Shown here: piece after piece, positions 46,485 to 58,834 of the stretch
Layout of the letters: every line of letters begins with the position of its first letter
How positions within the stretch are numbered: position 1 is the stretch's first letter
Origin: Monocercomonoides exilis
Taxonomy: Eukaryota > Preaxostyla > Oxymonadida > Polymastigidae
Length of the DNA stretch: 64,000 bases
Direction: 5' to 3'
Assembly (NCBI GenBank): GCA_001643675.2
Contig: LSRY02000038.1
Span: forward strand, 2,501 to 66,500
Notes under the pieces: generated by a model
The model's database searches: none
What the model was told of the DNA's origin: nothing
The model's input: only the letters and a program-made list of their open reading frames with translations
Translations under genes and position numbers: made by a program

Positions 46485-48894
46485 TTAGGTTAAACTTTTT
46501 TTTCTAACCAAACCTAAACTTGGTGGTGGTTTCTTCATTATCTTTTTCTTTTTTATCAACACTTGAATATGATCATTGATGTGTTGTCTTTTTCGAAATG
46601 GAAAATGTTTTACTATATCTGATGCTCTTTTTCCGTAATCATACATTTCCTTTACTATTTTGTCATCTTCATCTGACCACCTAATTCTTTTCAAATTATT
46701 TTCTCATTTCTTTCTCTTTCACTGAAACTTTTCTTTCCTGTGTTTTCTTTCCCATTTTCTATTATTTCTTTCTCGGCTGTCTTTTTATTTTCTTCATTCT
46801 CATCTATTCTTTGATTCTCATCTACAACCTTTTCTTTTTTCGAATATTTGCGGACATCATCTTTTGATATTTTCTTTTCTGCCAACCCGCAAAATTCGTC
46901 TGCAACTTCAATCGGGTCTGCACCACAATTTTCAATTCTGTCGCGAATGTATATTCGTGTTGTGTAAATGTACGCAGAGCCTTTGTAGCGCAATGCGTGC
47001 TTTTTGTCTCCAAAACCTTTAGAATTCCTGAACACATCTTCTGAGTATTTCTTCAAACTTTTTTTCATCATACACATCTTCATCGACCTACTTCTTCGAT
47101 ATCTTATACTCTTTGCTCTCTCAACCACATCTGTTCCGAAGAATTTTTTCATTCTTTCAATCACTTTTTCTTCAAACATTCTCATGGGTGCACTCATCTT
47201 ATCTGAAACACGCAACTCTATCCCATGGAAAGCTTCGAGCCCCAACATAGTCTTATCTATCTCACTCAGCTTCTTTCCTTCTTCATCTTCATTCACCAAT
47301 CTCGACGACACTATCACTCGTCTTGCGACTTTTTTTATATAGCCCATCTGGGCTAATCTATATGGAACCCAGCCCGCAATGAGAGCTGTGGACTCCAGCA
47401 TAGCCTTTTGTTCCACTTTGTTTGTTCCTGCTTTTATCAATGCTGTACATATGAAACCACTCCGCAATGAGTGAAAACAAAATAAACTTCTGGGGTAGCC
47501 AGCTTGTTCGGCTCTTGCTTTGAACCTTTCCCTCATTGCATCTGTTGAAAGTGTAAACAAGGTTTGGTTCAAATCATCTTCTTTCTTTTTCAATTCAAAT
47601 TCGCTTATTTTAAAGTTTATTTTTTTTTTTGTAAATAAGCTGAAAGCCAGTAAACTGCATCTGTTGATTTTCCCTCTTCTTCCTGACCTTCAATTGTAAT
47701 TTCATGGTTCCAATTTGAAGAACCCTTCGTTCTGTTGTATCGAAGTGTGACCAACAGTTTTCCGCTTTCGTTGGAACTCATTACACGAACAATATCAGAC
47801 AAAAGAACGCTTGAGAGCGTAATTGCTCTGGCACCTGTTTGAACAGACATTAGATACATCGCTGCCTCCATCTCTTTTGAGTCAAGAACATTGGGTACAA
47901 AACTAATTACCCTTTCTTCATCGAGCAACAACGCTGGCTCCCTCTCCTTTCCCATCTTTTTAACCTCTTTATCATATCTTAGGAAGCAAATCGCGTCATC
48001 CATAGCTGCAACTGTTTTCTTGTTCAACTTTCTGCTTCTTCTTTCAATACTCATTCTTTTTATTGAGTGAACAATAACGTGGACAATGGAGGTGAGGGAA
48101 TACTTGTACTCCTTTCCACAAAACAGCACAAACCCTCTGACCACATTCCATTCCAACGGCCACACTCTTCTCTCAACCTTCTCGCACCATCTGGTTAAAA
48201 GTCTCTCCACCCAAACGTGTTTTTTTATTGTCGACAAAGATAATAAAGGAGCAGTTCCCATGTACTTCAATGCACCTTCCTTTCCAACTCTCTCGAGAGC
48301 CAAATCCATTCTTGTTGGTCTCGAAGAAATCGGAGTTCTCAATGCACTTGGTGATGTGAAACTACTATCGCCACTGCTGCTGTTGCTGCTTGACGCTGAC
48401 TCTTGTTGCAATGAAGTTGCTTTGCCCGAGTAATCACATTCCATTTCTGAACTTTCCACGTGTTCATCATCACTGTCGTCAACGAGATTTGCGAGAATGC
48501 TTTCAATTGCTTCTTTGTTTAATTTTTCAATTACTTTTTCATCATATCCGTCAAGAATGTCATCTTCCAAATATCCATCATCGCCGCTTTCTTCGATTTC
48601 TTCATTTTCTTTTTCATCGCTTTCGTCATCAAATATATCATCGTTGCAATTCTCTGATTGTTGACAAAGAGAATCAGTGCAAATAACGCGCGAAGTCTTT
48701 GGCGTGGCTGTGGCATCCATAACCTCATATGAAGAGCTTTGTCTGCTCAATTCTTTTCTCATTGGAGTAGAGTGTGTCGTGTTTGAAGAGTTGTTTGGTG
48801 ATTTTGAAGATGTCGATAAAGGAGAATGATGTGTCTTTTTCTGTTGAGATCGTGGATTAGGAGGAGTGAGTAATTGTTGAACAAAGGATATCAT
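46485..48894 (-). pseudogene. YR4: frameshifted tyrosine recombinase/SANT copy, subfamily A
   Basis: Three consecutive minus-strand frames make one protein. Frame 1 (48894-47617, from the first in-frame ATG) holds the core-binding domain, TGAR and the likely catalytic Lys in TKG, and stops just after an 11-A run at 47620-47630. Frame 2 (47593-46691) continues with HSLRSG, AGW and the Tyr in MGYIKK, and stops at TGA 46691. Frame 3 (to 46485) holds the SANT-like domain starting RIRWSDEDD. The shift at the A11 run is the size of one missing A (or two extra), and the second shift near AAAA at about 46698 is also the size of one missing base. Every catalytic residue is still encoded. Either the copy is newly dead or the homopolymer lengths are assembly errors. 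It is closest to YR1 (both have TGARAIT and WNH in the beta region). Confidence 0.8.
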
Positions 48895-48906
48895 TTTCTT
48901 TGCCAC

Positions 48907-51900
48907 TTCATTTTTGCTTACGAAATCATCATTTGGAGGATGAAGTTGAGAATGCTTTTTTCTTTTTTCACTCGTCTAACATGAATGTTATCAAGTTGTT
49001 TTGTTTTTTTGAAGTAAAATAAAACCAATAATAATCTAATAAAAAGTGATAATCAAACATTCATTTGATATGAAACTATTTGTCTGTCATTTTCATTCGA
49101 TTTTTCATTTTTATAAAAACTCATCTGAATCTGTGTTAATTGTTAAAAATGTTTAGAGATAGCATTCAGATTATCAACATTTGCATATTCAATAATTAAC
49201 AAACTGTTTTATCAACTGTACATGAAGTTTTTTGTATTTCCATTTGTTCATAATCATTTTCACTCATTACAGAACCAAAACTCGATTCTGTGTTGTTGTT
49301 AACGTTGTTAATAGAATTGGTCTCACTCATTATATACAAAAGACTGTATACTAAAAAAGATTTTTAAAATTGAAATCCAAAATTTTTCATTATGGTTCAT
49401 GAAAAGCATAAGATAATAGTTGAATATTCATTAAAAACAAATCTGTAATTATAATATTCATAAATTGTGATATCATATGATCATATTTTCATTTAAAATA
49501 CTTGTAAAAAAGTGTAAAATCGTTTTGCAGTTATGTTCTGCTTTGATTACTCCAAATCCACAGATGAAATGAGATAGTCAATTGATTTGGGCAGCCAAAA
49601 AAAATAAACAAAAATCTCCAATAAATTATTATTTTAACTTTTGTCACAACATTTAACAGAGGAATAATAAAGTTGCAATATTTTAATTTTATCATTTGAT
49701 TCTATTTCAAACGAGATTATTGAACCTGTTATCAAAAACATGAACAATGATTTCAAATATTTATTTTACAAAATCGTTGCAAGCATGTTTAGAATGGGAT
49801 TAAAAAAAATGATGCATCAAAACGAAAAGCAAAATTCCAAAAACCAAATGTTGAGAGATAATGATGATAAATGAAAGATTTATATTGATTAAAGTTATTT
49901 TCTTTTTAATTCAAGAAAAAAAAGGCTTCTGTGTATTTTCAGAAGATTCATCTTTGAATTTTTTAATTTTTGCGATCTATCAATGGTTGAAGTTTCAATC
50001 GAATCAATTAATATATTTCAATTGTTAAGCAGAATACAATATAGAAATTTTGATATGTTAAATTCTAATCAAATCGAATTCTTTTCGAATGACTATTATT
50101 TTACAAAAAAAGTTGATAGAAAATTTATAAAAATGAAATCAAATATGCAACAGTCTCACAACACAATCACAAAAACATCCAGAATGCATTTTCAATAAGA
50201 CATTATCTGAATGTGATAATTCGATGGATACAATGTGTATCAAAATGCTTTTGTTGTGACTAAGAAATTATTTCGAACAAATCAGAGAAATTTTCAATTT
50301 CATAATATAATATATAATGATAAATTACAAACTTTATTTGTTTCTTTTCAAAAAACTGTTTCACTTGATGAAAAGATTGATTTTCAAATATCACAAATTA
50401 ACTTTTGAGTGAAAAAGATGAATATGAAAATTTAGTTGTGGGATTGATCACAAAAATTTTTTTGCAGAAATTTTTGTCAAAGAATCAAAAAACTGCTCCA
50501 CCCAAAAGTGTCAGTTTTTAATAATATTCTTTTCTATTTTGTTGAAATGAAAAAAACCTTGATACAGAAGGAGGTGTTTTTAAGCAGTTATTCCGATCGC
50601 ATTGTTCACTTCTTACTTCTTTTTTCAGTGCTTCATTCTCATAGGACTATAACCATTGCGAATACTCCACATCCTTTTCCTCAAAAAAGAAGCATCTGTC
50701 AATAAATATTCGAAAGATAAAGCTTTTAAATTAATAACAAACTTCTTCTGAAAAGTTTCAACTATTTTCATATTAAACAAAGGAAAATTCATAAAAAAGC
50801 ATCCGTGAATCAATAGTTCTTTTGTCTATTAATTGTCTCATTTCGATATCAAGTGAAAATTTATTCTTGTACGGAAGAAAACTTAAATAATAAAAAAGCA
50901 AATCTAAATTTAATTACCAAAAAATCTCACTTCCTGATCTTCACGCCAAACGATTGCTTTTATGAAGTTCGAAAATAAAAAATTTTGCCAGAGTGCTGTT
51001 GACTTTGTGAACAATGGAAAAATATTTTTTCTAAATATTTCATTGTATATCGTCAGGTTCAACATAGTTTGCTGCACAATGTTGCATATACATTTCTTCT
51101 TCAGGCGCTCGAAACCAATTCGCAAGCAAATTTGCACTTCAAAAAGTTGCTTCTTTTAAAAGTGCTAAAAATTCGAAGTGAAAATAAACAGTATAAAATA
51201 GAATTATAACGAAAAATAAAACAAACCCACCACAGTGCAAGTTTGGAAGCACTGTCTGCAGCCAGAAAGCAAGATGAATATGCAAAGCGGAAGGAGATAG
51301 CTCAACGTATCTCCTTTGCTTTTTGTGCATATTAAGGGGAGATCACAAAATTTTTCCAAATAAAATCAGAAATTTTTAATTGAGAATTTCGATAAAAATT
51401 AATAAATAACATTTTTGCAAATAGATAATTATGAATAAACATGAATATACTAAAAATTCATAATGTTCAAGTTTCATAAAATTATTTATTGTGATTGAGA
51501 CTCCACAAAATGAATATAAACATTCTTCAAATATATTTTTCATAACAAAGTCAAAAAAAATAATATTCAAAAGATTTATCACATTGGAAACAGAAAAAAA
51601 AAATCTTTGTCATAATAATCCAATCAATAACAACCCCCTTCAAATATGATTTCACATATTCTCCGAATCCTAATTTGTTTTGAAAAAACAATACATATAT
51701 CAATTGTCAATCTTCGATTAAGTTTAAATTATGTTTCAATAATATTTCATTACTGTTAGGGTTATTTTTTCAAGAAATCAAAATAGATAAATTTTATATT
51801 CGAATCACTTTATTTCATCTTTGGTAAACTGTTAATTCTCAACAAATAAGAAACAGTTTTTCGACAAATTTGAATATGTGTCTAAAATCTTTTGAAAAGT

Positions 51901-52719
51901 TCCTTTTGTTTAATAAAAAAAAAAAAAACAAATTATTCTTGTTTTTTTCAGATTTTTATTCGCACTTTAGAAACTTTTGTGAAATGAAAATAATTACATT
52001 GTTAAGTTTCGGTTTCCATTTCAGTGAAGTTTTATTTGTGGGAACGGAAATTTGATGAAAAGAAAAATTTTTATTCTATATGAAAATTAATAAAAAAAAC
52101 TTTTCAAATAATCATGGACATGCTTTGATTCAAATGTATTTATTTGTGAAGCAAACATGTTCAACAACCATTGGTATTTTTGCCTTTCTGCAGACATAGT
52201 GAAATACTTCAAACCAAAAATGAAAAAAAACGAAAATTCAAATTTTTTTATGTTTTCAAAAGAAATTTTTTTCTTTGACTGAGTATTTTTTCAATCAGAT
52301 AAAAGTATCAACGAAAAAATGAAATATTACAAATATTGACTATATTCATTCATAACTCTCAAAAAAAGTTATATATTTATTGTGTGAAAAACAAAAGAGC
52401 ACAAACAGAAAATAAAAATGACAATAACTTTTATCGAATTTGTTGTTTAATATTCATTCGAACATCAAACAAACTTTCATTTGGACTGGACACTTTTTTA
52501 ATAGCACATTGACATAATTCCAGATTATAATTTGATAATATAAATAAAATAATCCACGGTGTTGAACAAAAATTTGTCATTTTTTTTATTAACATTATTG
52601 AGATAATGTTAAAGTTTCTCTCAGTGAGATCACATTTCCAAGAAACTTTTTCATTTTCTCTTTCTTCGCAACAATCTTCCGATTCAGAAACTGAAGCATT
52701 GTGAACATCATTCTTCAAC
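48907..52719. other. AT-rich intergenic region
   Basis: About 3.8 kb with no supported gene. Short frames (for example plus 49983-50198, minus 52431-52718) are AT-driven. A small coding-like patch at 51236-51333 on the plus strand reads LEALSAARKQDEYAKRKE after an acceptor-like CCACCACAG and may be an isolated exon, but no partner exon was found. Confidence 0.5.
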
Positions 52720-54430
52720 TATTTCAGAACTTCAGAAGAAAAGTTGTCGAAGTCTACTTCGTTTTCTTTCTTTTTCATTTTCTTTATAATATTTCGAACG
52801 CTATCACTTAAATAATTAGCAAATCTGATCTTCAATTCTCCGCTAATTTTTTCGAAAGTTTTTCCATCAAGAACTCCTTTATCAAAGGATCATTCTCATT
52901 TCTTGTTTATTTTTTTCTTGATGAGCATTTCATGATTGGGTTAATATCCTTTTTTTCTCTCAATTTGATTTTTGGAGAAATGATTTGACCACTTATTCGA
53001 GTTTTCCGTACAATATACCTAAAATAGATGCCAAAAAATACACATGCAAGTGAAATAATGATATGATCTGCTTTGATAAATTTGATTCACATAAATTTCA
53101 TTCAAGCTTGAAGAACAATTTCATTTTTCCTTTTTTGAATGTGACAATGTTGAATGTTTTTTCTGGCTGTCATTTGCTGATGTTTTGATTGAATAAATTT
53201 GGATTTGCATGTTGAAACAATCAAATTAAATTATTTGCTTACAAATAATCTGAATTCATCCATAATGCTCTCCGCTTTCCATTCGATTTTCTTTATGTTA
53301 ATGTTATGAAATATGGCTGATTTTTTTACTAGTTTTGTTCAGTGGGAACATTTGTCTCCGAAACTTCATTTGGAAAATCAGTAAAGTTTCTTTAAATAAA
53401 GTTTATCTTGTTTTGATCATTCGCTTTCCCTCCAAGGCGCCTTTAAACTTCTTGATTGCTCAATTAAAAACAGTCTCTAAAACTCTTTTATTTTTTTCGA
53501 ATTTATCTCTAAGTTTTTTCTAATTTTTGTATTTATACAAAGAACGCAGAGAACAAAATTATAACTTTTTTCTGAATCATCTTCACGTTCTGTCCGCTTG
53601 AACATCTGATCTCTCGTCTCATATTATTTAATTCACCAAAGAAAATGAGATTCAAATTCTCCCAAATTCCAAGTGTCGAATGAAGCCAAAAATAATTCAT
53701 TTTGGATTACCAAATTCTCCTCCAGCCACCATATCACGTTTTAATTGTTCTTTTCTTTGATATCACTTTTTACTGTGTCACAGTGATCATCGTTTCTGAT
53801 TCCCTTTCCACATGAAAAATTAATTGTTAATTTTGCTATTGATAAACCGCCTTTTTGAAACACTCTGACAATATTTCGCAGACGAATTCTTGAGCATGTC
53901 AGACTTCTTGCACAGGTGGCAAGAGCAAAAAGAAACGGAGAAGCCTTTCTCAGCTTTTCTGCTGTCCAATCCGGAATGCAAGAATGGATTTTTTCTAAGT
54001 CCCGAACAATAAGCTGTTCTTTATGTTTTGTGACACATTGAAACTCCTCCAATTCGTCATTATCAAACATTTGATCTCTTTGAAATCGAATTTCTGCTAT
54101 TGCCAATAGTGCCATCTTTCTAACTTCTTGTGTGACAATTTCTTTATTCGATACCATGAACAATAATGTGATGACGGAAGAATTGAATCTCCCAAACTAT
54201 AAATAAAATATCCAACCGCAGCTTCTAACAGTTTGATAAAACTGTATGCAGCATCGATGTTGAGTTGCCAATGCTCGTGTTTAATTATTCTTCAAAAGAA
54301 AACAAGCATTACATGCACCTAAGCGTGTGTTTTTTTCTTCTCCTTGCTAATTGAAAGGCCTGTTTGAAGATAAGGTTCAAATGTCTCTCTGTTGAATGTT
54401 CGGAGTGCAAATGAAAATATTGTTGAGCTT
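52720..54430 (-). pseudogene. YR5: heavily decayed tyrosine recombinase/SANT copy, subfamily B
   Basis: The best-preserved block (54163-53741) reads like YR2 and YR3 from the core-binding to the early catalytic region, but TGAR has become TCAR. At about 52740-52880 a SANT remnant survives (DGKTFEKISGELK, RNIIKKMKK). At about 53420-53480 the region after HSLRSG is recognisable as RVLETVFN-stop-AIKKFKG, aligned with the VLETASFIAKWKFGG segment of YR3. The HSLRSG box itself is unrecognisable. At about 54430-54300 the FALRTFNRETFEPYLQTGL stretch matches the start of the YR3 core-binding region (NALRTYSAETLQTY). The N-terminal half is missing. It is the oldest of the five copies. Confidence 0.75.
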
Positions 54431-57400
54431 GATATCTATTCTTTGGGAAGTGCCAACAGGGTCTTCACAAGCTGGAGTATGCAATTTCAAATTTTTCAAA
54501 ACAACTCCTGTATAGCTGTTAATATTCAACTTTGAAAACTGTTGATTTAATTCATTTTCGTTAAAAAATGTTATATGGATGATTATTTTGAAAGCATATT
54601 TTTTCATTCAAAAATTTCGGTCTAAAAATTTCTGTTGAATATTAACCAATGAACATTGAAAAGTGTAAAGGTATATTGATGACATTTTTATCTTTAATTT
54701 GGAAATATCATTTGTTTTTGAAACAGTAGTTATAATTTTAGCAAGAGAATACAAAATCTCATCCCATTGACAAACAATCTTTAAAAAATCAATTCCCCGA
54801 AAAAAGATATGATTTCAAAAATAATGACCCATATTTCAAATTTTTACCGACTGATAAAAAAGATTCTATATTTTAAACTAATAATTTTTAACTCCACAAT
54901 TATCTGCATATGGGGGGAAATGCGAAATTTCAAACTATTTTTGTACAAAGCAGGAAAAAATTGATTCACTCATAACTTTATTCCTCGTTCTCAGATTTCG
55001 AAACAAATTTGATTATCATATCTGAAAACAAGCATCGTTGAAATGGAAAAAAATAAGTTTTTTAACATTTTACGAATGTCAAAAAATAGACAGTTTTTTT
55101 TTTGTGTGTGTGTGTTTTTTGATAAAAAAAATTCAACGAAAAGTGCATAATTTTTCTATGAAAATGCCTGAAGTGATATAATATACCACATTTGAATTGC
55201 ATTCATTTAAAAAAAAAAGTGAAGAAAATTTTTGGGTCATGAGATTTGCTGATATCTTTGAAGGTTTTTTTCTCATTGAGAATAGATGACAAAATGAATT
55301 TTTATTTATATATTATGTATTATTTAATAATTATTACTTTGAAGAAGAAATTGAATTATCGAATGATTGAATTTTTTGTTGATAAATTTTATTTGAAGAA
55401 GAAGAAGAATTGTTAATTTTTGTTGATTGTTTATTTTCAGTCGAAGATGATGACGATTTTATTTGTTCTTTATTGATAATTGAATCTGTAAATTTTTTTG
55501 GATATCGAACCTGTAAATTTTTTTTGACAACGTTCTTTATCCTTTGATAGATCAATAATATAACTATCAATTTCATTTTCACAAATTTGAATATTATCAA
55601 TTTTGGAAACAAATAATTATTTAAGTTTGTTTTTGTTTATAGATGAATACATATTATTTTTAGAAGTAAAATTGTGAAATGAAAAAAACCTTTCATTGTA
55701 GGAAACTAGTTCTTTATTGAAACTGTTTAATGAAGAAGAAGAAGAAGAAGAAGAAGAAGGAAGAAGGAAGATGGAAGATGGAAGATGGAAGAAGGAAGAT
55801 GGAAGAATGAAGAATAAATAGAAGTTGTTTCAAATGAAGAAAAAGATTTAAGTAATTGATTTGAAGGAAGTTGAAGATGGTTATATTTTTTTGGATTTAT
55901 TTGAAACAAAATATTTATTAATAGAATAGCCTTCAGAACTTAAAGTATTTTTCATTTTTCGGAGTTTGTGATTAATAATATCATTCTGGGCAACATTCAC
56001 TTCATTTTTGGCAACATTCATTTCATTATATATGCTTGTGGTTCCAATTCCATCATTGATCATTAATGTTGTTTGCTCGCAAGGAAAAAACAGCAATGAA
56101 AAAGATGGTTAATTTCTATTAGTTCCTTCACTAGAATAAGCATGCGCCACTACAGAATACAGCTCTCCAACTTTTGATAACATTTTATTTTGTTTCAAAT
56201 AAAAATCACCAAAAAAAATGCGATCTATTAATATAATGATGTAAAAAAATTTATTAGAAATTCGATTTTTTTATTTAAATTCAAAATAAATTCATATTTG
56301 AAACTTTCAACACAAAATATGAACAATATGATTATTATGATTTGAAAAATAAAAGGAAGAAATAACAAAATATAAAAACATTTCTTGCGAAGCATTTGGC
56401 AGAGAACACAAGTCGAATAGAAAATGAGCTAAGCGAATTTTCAACGAGACTTATGATCGCATTCCAAAAGTGAAAGATGATGTTGAATAGCTTGCAATCA
56501 CACTGCTATTACATATTTTTCCCCAAAGAAAAAGTACAACTGACCCATCCAAATTTCTGATTTTAATGTATTATTCTCATTCTCCACTCAAAAAAATCAT
56601 GTTTTTTCAAAAAAACGACCTTCTTTTTTCTTCATCATTTTTTTTCAACTTATTTTTGTTTTAAAGCTATTTCCACCCTCTATCCATCCCACCATGTCTC
56701 AACAGTCGCACACATCCCATTCTCAAGTTATGATTTTTTTTTTTTTTTTTGATTTCTCCTCTCTCTGGCACATTCAAAACTCCTCTTTTTTTTTGAACCT
56801 GAGTTTTTGTCTCAGGCAAAAACCGAGCGAATAAGTTGGAATTGACTAAATGACATTATTAAATATTTAGTCTGGAAAAATATTTTTCCAAAATATTTAT
56901 CGATTATTATGTTATTGTGATTCATTTAAAGATCTGATTTTAAAAAAATGAACATTATTTTTCCATTTGCACTTTCCTGTAACGTCTCCACTATCCCTCC
57001 AGCCCCGCACATCAATCGCAGAATAAAAGCGAGTGGCGGGGTGGAAGGTATGATGGTGGAGTTAAACATAGTTAAAAAGAAAGGGGATCGTACCAGAGAA
57101 CCCAGAGATTTTCTTTTTTTATTTTCATTTTTCTATGAAAAACATCTCATTTTTGACTTTTTTTCCAATAAACACGAAACACCAAGTTTTTGTTTTTTTT
57201 TCATTTTTTCTAAAAAATTTTGGTTAATGCGTGGTGGGGTGCTGGTCACATCCCCACCATTTGCTAAGATCACTTTTTCTTTATTCGCTCAAAAAAAAAA
57301 TTAAAATATTTATCATATTCACATCACAATCAATAATGACTTACTCTCATGCTTGTCTTATTTGTTCATTAAAACGTAAAACAATTGAAATGTTGAATAA

Positions 57401-58190
57401 CACACGTTTCAAAGATTCAGAAGGGAATAAATGTGTTCAAAAAATATCAAAATTGAAAAAAAGAAACGTTATGAATTTTTATCACCTAACATTTTTACAG
57501 AAAAAATTTTGAAGAAAATGAAACTCGTTTTCAAATAATAAATAAGATCTGTTGAATTTCCCTATTATTATAATTCCATAATCAGAATCTCAACATCGAT
57601 AATTTTATAACTGACATATATTTTGTTGGAATTTCTAATCAATTTGATAACTGTTTTTATTTGAAGTCTTCTAAATAAAAAGTTTAGTGATAATTTCAAA
57701 AGAACATTATCTTTAAAGAGAACCAATTCATGTAATGTTTTTCTTTGAATAAAGAAATAAATGAAAAGAAACAAAAGTTGAATAATAACCACTAATTTTT
57801 GTCAATTTTGAAAGAATTCTGATTCATTTCAAAAAAACAATCACAAAATCTAGTGAAATTATTTGAAATTGAGTTATCTTATTCAAAAAATCATTCTTCA
57901 TTTTATTATAATGAGTTTTTTTCTGTTAAATATATATCTTCATCAACAACCATTTTCTTGAAATAATAGAGCCCATTACCACTTTGAAAAAGTTTAAATT
58001 TTGATCAAGAAAAACCAAAATCATTTATGAATAATTAAAACTTTTTAAAAACTATTACCGGTTCTGATTTTTTTATAAAAAAAGTGGAAAATTGATGAAT
58101 GAGCTTTCAACGATAAAGAAAATAAATTACAAAGATTGTAGACGAAAAAAGAAATTAAAAATAAAAGAAAAAGAAAAAGAAGAAAAAGAT
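54431..58190. other. AT-rich, simple-sequence intergenic region
   Basis: No supported gene. Contents include a (TG)n/T-run at 55090-55120, a GAAGAA/GATGGAA microsatellite at 55734-55806 and a weak minus-strand coding-like patch at 55881-56096 (GTTSIYNEMNVAKNEVN) of unknown family. Long T and A homopolymers are frequent at 56580-57300. The frame at 56948-57304 (118 codons, plus) has no recognisable domain. Confidence 0.5.
55734..55806. repeat. GAA / GATGGAA microsatellite
   Basis: (GAA)n passes into GGAAGAAGGAAGATGGAAGATGG repeats of a 7-bp unit. The run is purine-rich, about 70 bp. Confidence 0.85.
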
Positions 58191-58229
58191 AAAGAAGAGG
58201 AAGAAGAAGAAGAAAAAGAGGAAGAGGTT

Positions 58230-58425
58230 GAAGAAGGAAAAGGAGGAAGAAGAAGAAGAAGAGGAAGAAAAAGAAGAAAAAGAAAAAGAAGAAAAAGAAA
58301 AAGAAGAAAAAGAAAAAGAAAAAGAGGAAGAGGAAGAGGAAGAGGAAGAGGAAGAGGAAGAGGAAGAGGAAGAGGAAGAGGAAGAGGAAAAGGAAGAAGA
58401 AGAAGAAGAGGAGGAGGAGGAAGAG

Positions 58426-58472
<47 letters not shown>

Positions 58473-58619
58473 GGAAGAAGAGGAAGAAGAGGAAGAAGAG
58501 GAAGAAGAGGAAGAAGAGGAAGAAGAGGAAGAAGAGGAAGAAGAGGAAGAAGAGGAAGAAGAAGAAGAAGAGGAAGAAGAAGAAGAAGAGGAAGAAGAAG
58601 AAGAAGAGGAAGAGGAAGG
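58230..58619 (+). repeat. 390-bp uninterrupted polypurine tract (GAA/GAGGAA)
   Basis: Every base from 58230 to 58619 is A or G. Sub-blocks differ: GAAAAA units first, then GAGGAA hexamers (58321-58390), then GAAGAGGAA nonamers (58440-58600). The plus frame gives poly-Glu/Lys or Arg/Gly and the minus frame Phe/Leu runs; these are composition artefacts, not genes. Such a tract can adopt intramolecular triplex (H-DNA). A pyrimidine run of about 45 bp (58737-58782) follows in the opposite sense. Confidence 0.92.
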
Positions 58620-58834
58620 TGAAGGAAAAAGAGTAATTGTTGTTGATGATGATGAAATTGTTGAAGGAGATAGATGAAGAATGAATTGTCATTGTCCGTA
58701 CCTATAAAAAAGACTCTTTTCTGCTTGTTATCAAATTCCTCCTCTCTTCTTCTTCTTCTTTTTCTTCTTCCTTCTTTTTCTAACTCAACAAAAACAATAT
58801 CCGAAAAGTCAGAAATATAAAAAGCTCTTTTGAT

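Noticed and set aside
11249-54430. DIRS/Ngaro retrotransposons as the source of the YR genes
   Set aside because: No reverse transcriptase or RNase H motif is visible in or beside any copy, and no split direct repeats were noticed.
58045-58692. Poly-Glu/Arg (plus) and Phe/Leu (minus) frames of 149-215 codons
   Set aside because: They translate an uninterrupted polypurine microsatellite and contain no normal protein sequence.
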